DNA of 64,000 nt from contig JADJAS010000007.1 of NCBI GenBank assembly GCA_016704145.1, positions 868,001 through 932,000 of the forward strand, given 5' to 3'. Positions 1 to 7,408 of this stretch are shown here, piece after piece; within the stretch, counting starts at the first letter, position 1, and each line of letters opens with the position of its first letter. A program made the position numbers and the translations under genes. The notes below the pieces were generated by a model. The model worked only from the letters and a program-made list of their open reading frames with translations. It was not told where the DNA came from and did no database searches. Source of the DNA: Rhodocyclaceae bacterium. GTDB lineage: Bacteria > Pseudomonadota > Gammaproteobacteria > Burkholderiales > Rhodocyclaceae.

Positions 1-22
1 GGTCGGCGTGAGGGGCTGCGGG

Positions 23-46
23 TGCCGTCCCGCCAGCGCCAACTTA
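23..46 (-). repeat. Dispersed repeat, variant B (copy B1)
   Basis: Diverged copy of the variant-B form of the window-wide repeat, reading GCCGTCCCGCCAGCGCC then AACTTA on the plus strand, where the other copies have GACTTT. It is cut off from its context by the window edge. Confidence 0.6.
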
Positions 47-155
47 CGACTGCTGCTGACGGCGGACATCACGAGCCCTCTGACCGCTCCGTCACGGCGC
101 TTGCAATCAACCCCGCAAGCCCCGCGCCGTCGCTACCGCATCGCATCCTGAACCA

Positions 156-227
156 CGCCGTCGCGCGATAAAGCCGCGCCACGGCTTCGCACGTTCCTTT
201 ACCGCCGTCCCGCCAGCGCCGACTTTT
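156..227. repeat. Left arm of perfect 72-bp inverted repeat
   Basis: Exact reverse complement of 725-796. It contains a hairpin at 158-184 (10-bp stem with one mismatch) and variant-B repeat copy B2. On the minus strand the arm supplies the last codons and stop of the DprA-like remnant. Confidence 0.9.
203..227 (-). repeat. Dispersed repeat, variant B (copy B2)
   Basis: Variant-B copy ending GACTTTT on the plus strand. Read on the minus strand it encodes the C-terminal SALAGRR and stop of the DprA-like remnant, so the repeat supplies a translation stop. Confidence 0.8.
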
Positions 228-626
228 CCAGCAATGCCGAAAGCGGACTTTCGTCCGCGACATAGGGCGCAACAATCTCCGCCGCCAGCGCCAGCACCAA
301 CTCATTGCGCGCCAACGCAGTCTCGCGGGTGGTGCGTCGGACTTCCGGCGGACAGGCGGTGATGACCAGCATCCGGCCGACCGCCAGCGGTTCGCGCTCT
401 TCGGGTTGCGGGCGATAGTCCGTCATGCCGCGCGCCAGCACCTTGACCACGTGCCCCTTGCGCCGCAGCACCGAGCGCAGCACTTGCTGCTCCAGCGGCG
501 AGTGAAAGCCGCTGACGATGACGCGCCCGGCCTTGACCCATTCCGGCACGCGGTCGAGGGTTTCGAGCAGGACGTGGCCGGGACATTCGCGGGAGGCGAT
601 GAGGCCGAGCAGCGGTTCCGCCAGCA

Positions 627-650
627 GCGCCGTCCCGCCAGCGCCGACTA
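627..650 (-). repeat. Dispersed repeat, variant B (copy B3)
   Basis: Variant-B copy at the 5' break of the DprA-like remnant, in the same orientation relative to the gene as copy B2. The gene fragment is therefore bracketed by direct repeats about 400 bp apart. The tail reads GACTA instead of GACTTTT. Confidence 0.75.
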
Positions 651-724
651 GCCACCGGAGCCGTGGGCGGCTTTATGCTGACGGCGCAGGCGGCGGGCAG
701 TGCGCAACCAAGTTAGCCAAGGGC

Positions 725-749
725 AAAAGTCGGCGCTGGCGGGACGGCG
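725..749 (+). repeat. Dispersed repeat, variant B (copy B4)
   Basis: Intact variant-B copy, AAAAGTCGGCG then CTGGCGGGACGGCG. It forms the outer end of the right arm of the 72-bp inverted repeat and is inverted relative to B2 and B3. Confidence 0.85.
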
Positions 750-796
750 GTAAAGGAACGTGCGAAGCCGTGGCGCGGCTTTATCGCGCGACGGCG
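725..796. repeat. Right arm of perfect 72-bp inverted repeat
   Basis: Exact reverse complement of 156-227. It carries a hairpin at 768-794 with stem CCGTGGCGCG / CGCGCGACGG and loop GCTTTAT. The identity of the two arms implies a recent duplication or inversion, or ongoing gene conversion. Confidence 0.9.
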
Positions 797-920
797 CGGT
801 GGCACCCGCGACGAGGTAGCCGCCTGCAAGCCGCAAGCCGGCGAGCGGCTTCATCGCTGGCCGGCGCAGTGGCGCAGCGACGGCGGGGCAGAAGGGACGG
901 CGGCAGCCGAAGGCACTGAG

Positions 921-950
921 CCGTGGCGCGGGGCTTCATCCGCGCGACGG
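921..950. repeat. REP-like hairpin
   Basis: The same ten-base stem arms as at 768-794 are kept exactly, while the loop differs (GGGCTTCATC). Conserved arms around a variable loop point to selection or copying of the stem rather than chance GC-rich palindromy. Confidence 0.75.
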
Positions 951-1137
951 CGACGGTGGAGCACGCGACGCGGTAGCGACGGCGCGGGGCTTGCGGGGTT
1001 TGTTGCAAGACCCGTGACGGAGCGGTCAGAGGGCGCATCGGTCAAACGGTCTGGATTCGGCAATTCGCCATGGGACGCTGTTGAACGTATCATCATGGCT
1101 ATGGCACTGAATGCCGACTCCCCGCAGGAGGTCAAGA

Positions 1138-1385
1138 TGAACACGATGACGATCGAATTGCCCGTCGAAGGTCTGCCGTCGCCGGCCGAACTGCCGAACA
1201 ACTTTTCCGACGAAGCGCGCTACCTGCTGGCGCTGAAGCTCTTCGAGCAGGGGCGTATTTCTTCCGGCAAGGCCGGACGGCTGGCCGGCATGGGTCGCGT
1301 CGAATTCCTGCTCGCCGCCAGCCGTGACGGCGTGCCCGTCGTCGACATGACCGATGAGGAACTGGCCGAGGAGTTCGCCGCGTGA
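1138..1385 (+). CDS. UPF0175 family antitoxin-like protein
   Basis: 82-residue protein of the UPF0175 type (members include small antitoxins). The core is SDEARYLLALKLFEQGRISSGKAGRLAGMGRVEFL, the usual helix-turn-helix-like stretch in which a short 'SSGKAG.LAGM' motif precedes the DNA-contacting helix. The C-terminus is acidic (TDEELAEEF). The ATG at 1138 is preceded by AGGAGGTCAAG, an excellent ribosome-binding site; a longer frame from 1014 lacks one. The stop overlaps the start of the next gene (GTGATG), the usual arrangement for a toxin-antitoxin pair with a DUF3368 partner. The role is inferred from family and context. Confidence 0.85.
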
Positions 1386-1876
1386 TGCTTGATCGGGCAG
1401 TCGTCAACGCCGGGCCGTTGGTGGCGCTGTCGCTGGCGGGAAGGCTTGATCTGCTGCCCGCGCTGTTCAAGGAATTCTGGATACCCGAAACCGTGTTCCG
1501 CGAAGTGGCCGTCGCCGGCCTCGGGCGCCCCGGCGCGGCGGCGCTGACCGATGCCGCATGGGCCGAACGAATTCGCCCCGCCCCCGAACCCGATCCCCTT
1601 CTGGTCGCCGAACTCGATCCGGGCGAAGCGGCCGTCATCAGCCTGGCTCGCGCGTGCGTCCCCTGCATGGCGATCATCGACGAAAAGCGCGGGCGGCGCA
1701 TCGCCCATCAGGTCTATGGCTTGCCGGTGAAGGGTACGGCCGGCCTGCTCGTGGCGGCCAAGCGACACGGCCTGCTCGACGATCTGCGCTCGACGCTGCT
1801 GGATTTGAAGCGCGCCGGCTACTACCTCTCCGATGCCGTCATCGAGGGCGCCTGCAAGGCAGCCGAGTCGCACTAA
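1382..1876 (+). CDS. DUF3368 PIN-like toxin
   Basis: 164 residues of the DUF3368 family, a PIN-fold relative of VapC ribonucleases. Landmarks are the N-terminal VVNAGPLVALSLAGRLDLLP, the middle LDPGEAAVISLA, the acidic IIDEKRGRRIA and the C-terminal VKGTAGLLVAAKRHGLL. The first acidic residue of canonical PIN domains is Asn here (VNAGPL), common in DUF3368. GTG at 1382 lies 8 nt after AGGAG and overlaps the antitoxin stop; ATG at 1385 is the alternative. The stop codon merges with a variant-B repeat. Likely an RNA-cleaving toxin neutralised by the upstream protein; this is inferred. Confidence 0.8.
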   Translation: MMLDRAVVNAGPLVALSLAGRLDLLPALFKEFWIPETVFREVAVAGLGRPGAAALTDAAWAERIRPAPEPDPLLVAELDPGEAAVISLARACVPCMAIIDEKRGRRIAHQVYGLPVKGTAGLLVAAKRHGLLDDLRSTLLDLKRAGYYLSDAVIEGACKAAESH

Positions 1877-1900
1877 AAGGTCGGCGTTGGCGGGACGGTG
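1875..1900 (+). repeat. Dispersed repeat, variant B (copy B5)
   Basis: AAAAGGTCGGCGT then TGGCGGGACGGTG. It begins inside the TAA stop codon of the DUF3368 gene. It has one extra G in the AAAGTC head and two substitutions relative to B4. Confidence 0.75.
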
Positions 1901-2080
1901 CAACAACGTCCCTTGGCAGCCAGTCCGAAGTCCCACCCAGATTCCCACCCAAGCCGCGCCGGTATCGCCTCTCCACTCATAGCGCATAGGGCGGAAAGCT
2001 TGTGCTGGCGCGCCTTTCGGCGGATTCGCTACAAGCTGGCAGTCTTCATCAGCCAGTAGCGCATGCTTCCTTCCGCCAAG
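1901..2080. other. Non-coding gap, no feature recognised
   Basis: About 180 bp between the toxin gene and the 6S RNA terminator. I see no convincing open frame, tRNA or hairpin. The only long frame here, on the minus strand, has no family resemblance. Confidence 0.5.
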
Positions 2081-2111
2081 AAAAAAGAGCACGGACAAAT
2101 CCGTGCTCTTT
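2081..2111 (-). terminator. Rho-independent terminator of 6S RNA
   Basis: On the minus strand a perfect 12-bp stem (AAAGAGCACGGA / TCCGTGCTCTTT) with a 4-base loop runs straight into a U tract. It lies immediately after the 6S RNA 3' end and would end a zapA-6S transcript. It is the clearest intrinsic terminator in the window. Confidence 0.9.
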
Positions 2112-2295
2112 GGAAGATTCCCCGCATGTGCCGCTAGGCCGATAGTCCTGAACCTGGGTTCAGGTGGGTCGCGTTCCTGCCGCATCAGGTGCGTTCAACG
2201 AGGAACGCTCACAACAGCGGCGTCAATGGTCGGCAACCGTGTCACGAAGACATTGGTTCAAAGGCATCACGACCTTGGCAAACACCGCAGGGAAA
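2112..2295 (-). ncRNA. ssrS: 6S RNA
   Basis: Read on the minus strand, the segment has the betaproteobacterial 6S RNA hallmarks: TTTGAACCAATGT near the 5' side, a central asymmetric bubble flanked by CGACCATTGACGCCGC and GCACCTGATGCGGCAGG, and closing sequence CACATGCGGGGAATCTT. The gene sits directly downstream of zapA, its classical position in gamma- and betaproteobacteria. 6S RNA mimics an open promoter and binds sigma70-RNA polymerase in stationary phase. Ends are approximate; the terminator follows at once. Confidence 0.88.
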
Positions 2296-2309
2296 CCTGC
2301 GGAAGCGGG

Positions 2310-2615
2310 CTAGAACAGGTTTTCCTGGGGAGCCAGGGCCGCGTCCAAGCGTGCTTCCATAGCGGCGATTCTACGCTTCGCGTCCCGCGCGTCAAATGAA
2401 CTCATCGGGTCCTTGAGCGAGATCAACTCGTGGGCAAGGTTGAGCGAAGTCATCACGGCGAGCCGCTCGCCGGAACTCTTGGTCTGCTTGGCGATCTCGC
2501 TCATTTTCCAGTCGAGGAAGGCGACCACGGCGAGCAGGTCGTCCTTTTCCTCCGGCGCGCAGGCGACGCGAAATTCCTTGCCGTGAATCTTGATGTCGAG
2601 GGTGTTGGCGCTCAT
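2310..2615 (-). CDS. zapA: Cell division protein ZapA
   Basis: 101-residue ZapA, which binds and bundles FtsZ at the division ring. The start is MSANTLDIKIHGKEFRVACAPEE, the usual beta-strand region, followed by DDLLAVVAFLDWKMSEIA and a long C-terminal helix (AKRRIAAMEARLDAALA) that forms the dimer coiled coil. Length fits the family. The ATG overlaps the stop of the upstream ZapB-like gene (ATGA), so the two are translationally coupled. 6S RNA follows downstream. Confidence 0.93.
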   Translation of the reverse strand: MSANTLDIKIHGKEFRVACAPEEKDDLLAVVAFLDWKMSEIAKQTKSSGERLAVMTSLNLAHELISLKDPMSSFDARDAKRRIAAMEARLDAALAPQENLF

Positions 2616-2806
2616 TCCGCTGGCAACTTTTCCATCATCGTTTCGAGGCGCTCGCGTGCCGCCGTCATGCGCTCCGCCAGGTTTTCCTTCTCTTGTTCGA
2701 GCCGGGCAATACGTTCGCGCAGCGTCAGGTTCTCCTGGCGCAATTGCTCGCAAAAGCTCACGACCTGCTCGACCTTGGCTTCGAGAGCGGACAGATTGAT
2801 TTCCAT
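2612..2806 (-). CDS. ZapB-like coiled-coil protein
   Basis: 64-residue, almost entirely coiled-coil protein (MEINLSALEAKVEQVVSF, then LRQENLTLRERIARLEQEKENL). It belongs to the small TIGR02449/ZapB-like group usually encoded just before zapA and thought to act in the Z-ring network. The ATG at 2806 is chosen over an upstream TTG (2815). The stop overlaps the zapA start by 4 nt. The family call rests on size, heptad pattern and position. Confidence 0.75.
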   Translation of the reverse strand: MEINLSALEAKVEQVVSFCEQLRQENLTLRERIARLEQEKENLAERMTAARERLETMMEKLPAE

Positions 2807-2937
2807 GGCAGGCAAGTTTCGTTGAAAACTCTTTGATGGTCAAGCAGTAAGGCGTGGTTCTGCATGTCGAACCGCAATTCGTTGCTCCTCGTCGCGCCGT
2901 CCGTCCGGAACATGCCCGGTGCTAGAATCATGGCTGT

Positions 2938-3130
2938 TCGTGGTGCCCGACTGCCGCTTTGGCATTCGGGTGAAACGGGAAACAGGTGCACCGGCACGCA
3001 ATGCCGGTAATGCCTGTGCTGCCCCCGCAACGGTAAGCGAGTGCGGGCGCGTCATCGAGCCACTGGAGGCCGCGGTATCGGTTCCGGGAAGGCGACGCGC
3101 CAAGACTCGCGAGCCCGGAGACCGGCCACG
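2938..3130 (+). promoter_or_regulatory. Cobalamin (B12) riboswitch upstream of btuB
   Basis: Contains the conserved order of the adenosylcobalamin aptamer: GGTGCCC, GAAACGGGAAACAGGTG, GCTGCCCCCGCAACGGTAA, GCCACTG, GGGAAGGCG and finally GAGCCCGGAGACCGGCC. A TAGAAT hexamer at 2923 could be its -10 box. It would repress the btuB-btuC-btuD-cobO-cobB transcript when B12 is plentiful. About 120 nt separate the aptamer from the btuB ATG, room for an expression platform. Confidence 0.93.
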
Positions 3131-3249
3131 GACAACGGTGGAAATGTCGCGGGAGGCGGCTGCCGGCTTTGCCTGCTCCCTCTCCCTTGGCGTTTCCGTT
3201 CTGCCATGCCCGGCCTGCGGGAATGCTGGCCGGTATTCAGGGAGTTGTC

Positions 3250-5073
3250 ATGTCATCACGCCCCATCGCCGCCGCCCTGGCGGCACTGTTCGTCCCGCTT
3301 GCCCCCGCCATCGCCGCCGTTGCCACCGAAGCCGCCGATTCGCCGGTGGTGATCGTCACCGCCACGCGCGTGCCCACGCGCATCAACGAGGTCATCGCCG
3401 ATGTCGCCTTGATCGATCGCGCGACCATCGAGCAGGCGGGGCCGACCACCCTGCCCGAGCTGCTGGCTCGCCAGCCGGGCCTGTACGTCGTCGATAACGG
3501 CGGGCGCGGCAAGACCGCCAGCGTCTTCATGCGCGGTACCGCCTCGACGCATGCGCTGCTGCTCGTCGATGGCGTGCCGCTCGGTTCGGCGACCACGGCC
3601 CAGCCTTCCCTGCACAACCTACCGCTGTCGCAAATCGAGCGCATCGAGATTTTGCGCGGGCCGGCGTCGAGCCTGTACGGATCGGACGCGGTCGGCGGCG
3701 TGATCCAGATATTCACCAAGCGCGGTGAGGGGCCGGCGCGCGTGAATGCCTATGCCGGCATCGGCAGCCACGATACCCGCGAGGCCCAGGCGGGCATCTC
3801 CGGCAGCAGCGGAGCGCTCTCCTACAGCTTCTCGGCCTCGCACCACACGACCGGCGGATTCAATGTCGCGTCCGATCCGCAGCGTTTCAACATCGTCAAC
3901 TTCTCGCTGCCCAATCCCGATGACGACGGCTATCGCAACACCCTGGTCACGGGGCGCGTCGTCTACGCGATCGCCAAGGGCCATGAGATCGGCGCGACCG
4001 TGCTGGAAGGCAAGAGCCGCAACTGGTTCGACCGGGGCGGCCCGACGGTGGATGCCTACAACAACGACAAGACGCGCGCCCATGGGGCTTTCCTGCGCAA
4101 CCGCGTCAACGATGTCTGGAAGTCCGAGCTGCGCTGGGGTTCGAGCGAGGACTGGTCGGAGAGCTTCGCGCCCGGCCGCTCGCTGTTCGCCACCACCCAA
4201 ACGCAATGGACCTGGCAGAACGACATTCGCCTGCCGGTCGGCAACCTGATGTTCGCCTTCGAAAACACCGAACAGTCGGTCGACAGCACGACCAAGTACA
4301 CCGTCAAGCGGCGCGAGGTCGATGCCGCGGTGCTCGGCTATCAAGGCAACGTCGGCGCGCACAGCTGGCAGGCCGCGCTGCGGCGCGACGACAACTCCCA
4401 GTTCGGCGCCCGCACGACCGGCTCGCTCGGGTATGGCTACCGTTTCGCCACCGACTGGCAGGTTCGCGCCGCGGTTGGCACGGCGTTCAAGGCACCCAGC
4501 TTCAACCAGCTCTATTACCCAGGCTTCGGCAACGACGCCCTCAAGCCGGAAAAAGCCCGCAACCGGGAAATCGGCCTGCACTGGCTACAAGGCGGGCAGC
4601 ACGCCAGCGCGACCTGGTTCGACAACCGCATCACCGATCTCATCGAGGGCTTCCCGGTCACCAACACGGGCAAGGCGCGCATCAAGGGCGCCAGCCTCGC
4701 TTACGGCCTGTTTTACGGTGCCTGGTCGATTGATGCCGGCCTCGACCTGATGCGGCCGATCAACGAGGCGACCGGCGACCGCCTACAGCGCCGCCCGGCG
4801 GAAATGCTGAAGCTGGCCGTGACCTATGCGCCCGGCGACTGGAAGATCGGCGGCGAAACCAACACGATCGGACGCCGCTACGACACCACCACCGAAGGAC
4901 GGCCGATGCATGGCTACGGCGTGGCGAATCTGTTCGCCGGCAAGGCGCTCGACAAGGAATGGTCGCTGGAAGGCCGCATCAACAACCTGTTCGATCGCGT
5001 CTATGAAAACGCCTGGGCCTATGCCGTCCCGGGCCGCGAGATTTTCATCGGCCTGCGGTATCAGCCAAAATAG
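3250..5073 (+). CDS. btuB: TonB-dependent B12 receptor
   Basis: 607-residue outer-membrane receptor for vitamin B12. Residues 1-24 are a signal peptide ending AIAA. A TonB-box-like VVIVTATR follows at about 34-41, then the plug (LPELLARQPGLYV, VFMRGT, RIEILRGPASSLYGSDAVGGVI) and a 22-strand barrel-type C-terminal region with FKAPSFNQLYYPGFGN and a final NNLFDRVYEN repeat. The ATG at 3250 is preceded by GGGAG; the longer frame from 3169 would run into the riboswitch leader. The receptor passes B12 to the BtuF/BtuC/BtuD importer encoded next to it. Specificity is inferred from the riboswitch and neighbours. Confidence 0.92.
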   Translation: MSSRPIAAALAALFVPLAPAIAAVATEAADSPVVIVTATRVPTRINEVIADVALIDRATIEQAGPTTLPELLARQPGLYVVDNGGRGKTASVFMRGTASTHALLLVDGVPLGSATTAQPSLHNLPLSQIERIEILRGPASSLYGSDAVGGVIQIFTKRGEGPARVNAYAGIGSHDTREAQAGISGSSGALSYSFSASHHTTGGFNVASDPQRFNIVNFSLPNPDDDGYRNTLVTGRVVYAIAKGHEIGATVLEGKSRNWFDRGGPTVDAYNNDKTRAHGAFLRNRVNDVWKSELRWGSSEDWSESFAPGRSLFATTQTQWTWQNDIRLPVGNLMFAFENTEQSVDSTTKYTVKRREVDAAVLGYQGNVGAHSWQAALRRDDNSQFGARTTGSLGYGYRFATDWQVRAAVGTAFKAPSFNQLYYPGFGNDALKPEKARNREIGLHWLQGGQHASATWFDNRITDLIEGFPVTNTGKARIKGASLAYGLFYGAWSIDAGLDLMRPINEATGDRLQRRPAEMLKLAVTYAPGDWKIGGETNTIGRRYDTTTEGRPMHGYGVANLFAGKALDKEWSLEGRINNLFDRVYENAWAYAVPGREIFIGLRYQPK

Positions 5074-5076
5074 GCC

Positions 5077-6051
5077 ATGCCCTCCCGCCGCCGCGCCCTG
5101 CTGGTTCTTCTTGCGCTGACCTTGCTGACGGTGGCGAGCCTGGGGGTGGCGCTCGCGGTGGGCAGTCTATTCCTGCCCTTCGGCGACGTGCTCGCCGCGC
5201 TGGCCGGCGACGACAACACGGCAAGCGCCATCGTCCTCGACCTGCGCCTGCCGCGCGCCGTGGCGGCCTTCGCCAGCGGCGGCCTGCTGGCGCTGGCCGG
5301 TACGCTGATGCAGGTGCTGTTGCGCAACCCGCTTGCGGACCCCTACGTGCTCGGCATCTCGGGCGGCGCCGGCGTCGGTGCGTTGATGGCCATGCTGCTC
5401 GGCCTGGCGGGACTCGCGGTACCGGGCTTGTCCTTCGTCGGCGCGCTGGCCGCCATGATGCTGGTGTTCGGTCTCGCCCACGGCGACGGCAGTTGGACGC
5501 AGACACGCCTGCTGCTCACCGGCGTGGTCGTCGCGGCCGGCTGCGGCGCACTGGTGGCGCTGATCCTGACTCTGGCGCCCGAGCAGAAGATCCACAGCAT
5601 GCTGTTCTGGCTGATGGGCGACCTGTCGCAGAGCAGCACGCCGCTGCCCGCGCTCGGCGTGCTGGTCGCGGCGCTGCTGGTGGCGCTGCCCTTCGCGCGC
5701 GAACTCAACCTGCTGGCGCGCGGCGCCGACCAGGCGCTGGCGCTCGGCGTCGCCGTGCCGATGCTGCGCCGCGTGGTTTACCTCACCGCATCGCTGGCCA
5801 CCGCCGCCGCCGTCACCACGGCCGGGTCGATCGGCTTCGTCGGCCTGATCGTGCCGCATCTGGTGCGGCTGGCCATCGGCAACGACCAGCGACTGCTGCT
5901 GCCCGCCTCGGCGCTGGCCGGCGGCAGCCTGCTGCTGCTGGCCGATACCGCCGCGCGCACCGTCGTCGCGCCGATCCAGTTGCCGGTCGGCGTGCTCACG
6001 GCGCTGATCGGCGTGCCGGTCTTCCTCTACCTGCTCGGACGCAAGACGTGA
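5077..6051 (+). CDS. btuC: B12 ABC importer, permease
   Basis: 324-residue FecCD-type permease with about ten membrane spans. Family landmarks are RLPRAVAAFASGGLLALAG near residues 50-68, LRNPLADPYVLGISGGAGVG near 87-106 and SIGFVGLIVPHLVRL near 250-264, the region that contacts the ATPase. It starts 3 nt after btuB, and its stop overlaps the GTG of btuD. It would translocate B12 from BtuF into the cytoplasm. Confidence 0.9.
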   Translation: MPSRRRALLVLLALTLLTVASLGVALAVGSLFLPFGDVLAALAGDDNTASAIVLDLRLPRAVAAFASGGLLALAGTLMQVLLRNPLADPYVLGISGGAGVGALMAMLLGLAGLAVPGLSFVGALAAMMLVFGLAHGDGSWTQTRLLLTGVVVAAGCGALVALILTLAPEQKIHSMLFWLMGDLSQSSTPLPALGVLVAALLVALPFARELNLLARGADQALALGVAVPMLRRVVYLTASLATAAAVTTAGSIGFVGLIVPHLVRLAIGNDQRLLLPASALAGGSLLLLADTAARTVVAPIQLPVGVLTALIGVPVFLYLLGRKT

Positions 6052-6818
6052 TCCTCGAAGCGCGCCACCTCTCGGTCAGCATCGGCCTGCACAAGGTCTG
6101 CCTCGGACTGGACCTCGATCTCGCGCCGGGCTCGCGGCTGGCCATCCTTGGCCGCAACGGCGCCGGCAAGTCGACGCTGCTGTCGACGCTCGCCGGCCTG
6201 CGCGCGGCCGATGCCGGCATGTTGCGGCTCGACGGAAAAAGCTACGCCGAGCACGGCCTGCGCAACGCGGCGCGACTGCGCGGCTGGCTGGGCCAGGCCC
6301 GCAGCGATCCCTTTGCCAGCACGGTGCTGGAGACCGTGCTCACCGGCCGCCATCCGCACGTCGGCCGCTGGTCGTGGGAATCCGGCGCCGATGCCGACAT
6401 CGCCCGCGAAGCGCTCGAAACCATGGGCCTGGCCGGCATGGCGGAGCGCGAGGTGCACACGCTCTCCGGCGGCGAGCGACAGCGCGTTGCCATCGCCGCG
6501 CTGCTGGCGCAGGCGCCGCGTCTTTACCTGCTCGACGAACCGCTCGCCCACCTCGACCTCAACCACCAGATCGCCACGCTCGAACTGTTGTCGCGGCGCG
6601 CGCGCGAGCAAGGTGTCGCCATCGTCATGGTGCTGCACGATCCCAACTTCGCGCTGCGCCATTGCGACCAGGCGCTACTGCTGTTCGGCGACAGCCGCCA
6701 CGTCGCCGGGCCGGCGGCCGAGGTTATCGACGCACCGACGCTTTCCAGTCTCTACGGCTACCCGATGCGGCGTGTCGCCATGACTGACTTTCCCCACGCC
6801 GTCTTCGTACCGGAGTAA
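6048..6818 (+). CDS. btuD: B12 ABC importer, ATP-binding protein
   Basis: 256-residue ABC ATPase. Walker A is GRNGAGKST (about 35-43), the signature is LSGGERQR, Walker B with D-loop is LYLLDEPLAHLD and the switch His is in MVLHDPN. The GTG start at 6048 overlaps the btuC stop; the longer frame in the same phase is a shadow of btuC. The last 15 codons (RRVAMTDFPHAVFVPE) include a copy of the dispersed repeat. Energises BtuC. Confidence 0.9.
   Translation: MILEARHLSVSIGLHKVCLGLDLDLAPGSRLAILGRNGAGKSTLLSTLAGLRAADAGMLRLDGKSYAEHGLRNAARLRGWLGQARSDPFASTVLETVLTGRHPHVGRWSWESGADADIAREALETMGLAGMAEREVHTLSGGERQRVAIAALLAQAPRLYLLDEPLAHLDLNHQIATLELLSRRAREQGVAIVMVLHDPNFALRHCDQALLLFGDSRHVAGPAAEVIDAPTLSSLYGYPMRRVAMTDFPHAVFVPE
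6769..6791 (-). repeat. Dispersed 23-bp repeat, in btuD 3' end
   Basis: Matches 20 of 23 positions of the perfect copy at 63543-63565. In the btuD frame it reads RRVAMTDF, about 9 codons before the stop. Confidence 0.7.
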
Positions 6819-6823
6819 GCCCC

Positions 6824-7408
6824 ATGGACCACAGCGAACGCATGCAGAAGAAGAAGGCCGTCATCGACAAGCATATCGCCGAGGCGAATGCCGAGCGTGG
6901 CGTCTTCCTGATCAACACCGGCAATGGCAAGGGCAAGTCCTCGGCCGCCTTCGGCCTGCTGGCCCGCGCGCTCGGCCACGGCATGAAGGCCGTGGTCGTC
7001 CAGTTCATCAAAAACCGCAGCGACACCGGCGAGGAAGCCTTCTTCCGCGCCGCGCCGAACGTCGCCTGGCATGTGATGGGCGCGGGCTTCACCTGGGAAA
7101 CGCAGGACAATGCCAAGGACGCCGCCGCCGCGCGCGCCGCCTGGGCCGTGGCCAGGCAGGCGCTGGCCGACGCGGAGGTAGCGCTCGTCGTGCTCGACGA
7201 ATTCACCTACGCGCTCAAGTACAAGTGGCTGGGCATCGACGAGGCGCTCGCGGCGATCCGCGCCCGGCCGGCCATGCAGCACCTCGTGGTCACCGGCCGT
7301 GCCGCGCCGCAGGAGCTCGTCGAGGCGGCCGACACCGTCACCGACATGACGCTGGTCAAGCACGCCTTCCAGGCCGGCGTGCAGGCCATGCCGGGGATCG
7401 AGTGGTGA
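6824..7408 (+). CDS. cobO: Cob(I)alamin adenosyltransferase
   Basis: 194-residue CobA/CobO/BtuR-type enzyme that transfers the adenosyl group of ATP to reduced corrinoid. The P-loop is NTGNGKGKSSAAFG (about 31-44). Other family motifs are VVVQFIKN, GAGFTW and VVLDEFTYALKYKWL. It lies between the importer and cobB, so imported or partly built corrinoids can be adenosylated at once. The stop overlaps the next gene's GTG start. Confidence 0.95.
   Translation: MDHSERMQKKKAVIDKHIAEANAERGVFLINTGNGKGKSSAAFGLLARALGHGMKAVVVQFIKNRSDTGEEAFFRAAPNVAWHVMGAGFTWETQDNAKDAAAARAAWAVARQALADAEVALVVLDEFTYALKYKWLGIDEALAAIRARPAMQHLVVTGRAAPQELVEAADTVTDMTLVKHAFQAGVQAMPGIEW

Larger units (their letters stand above)
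199..650 (-). pseudogene. DprA/Smf-like Rossmann protein, N-terminally broken
   Basis: The open frame runs on the minus strand from a stop at 673-675 to the stop at 199. It has no ATG, and the only GTG (549) lies well inside the conserved part. The readable protein contains LLGLIASRECPG, then SGFHSPLEQQVLRSVLRRKG, then ARGM and a C-terminal RTTRETALARNELVLALA. This resembles short Smf/DprA-type nucleotide-binding proteins, which have an xGFHSPMEKECL core. A variant-B repeat (627-650) lies where the N-terminus should be, and a second same-orientation copy (203-227) encodes the final SALAGRR and stop. I read it as a gene damaged by repeat insertion or recombination. The family call is moderate, and a CTG start cannot be excluded. 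Confidence 0.55.
75..1034. repeat. Nested inverted-repeat island with recurrent hairpins
   Basis: Three layers of repeats are visible. Outer arms at about 75-147 and 966-1034 are inverted copies with a few mismatches. Inner arms at 156-227 and 725-796 are a perfect 72-bp inverted repeat. A hairpin unit with stem CCGTGGCGCG / CGCGCGACGG and a GCTTTAT- or GCTTCAT-type loop recurs at 158-184, 768-794 and 921-950, with decayed relatives near 661-684 and 841-860. The island encloses a broken DprA-like gene. I see no intact gene between 650 and 1137. The mixture of hairpins and inverted copies resembles clustered REP/BIME arrays, but the sequence does not match a REP family I recognise. Confidence 0.8.

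Noticed and set aside
241..260. GCGGAC-TTTC-GTCCGC hairpin in the DprA-like remnant
   Set aside because: Lies in normal coding (VADESPL) and is not repeated elsewhere.
1920..2080. Possible integrase remnant or attachment site between the toxin gene and 6S RNA
   Set aside because: The minus-strand frame has no integrase motif, and no direct repeats flank the region.
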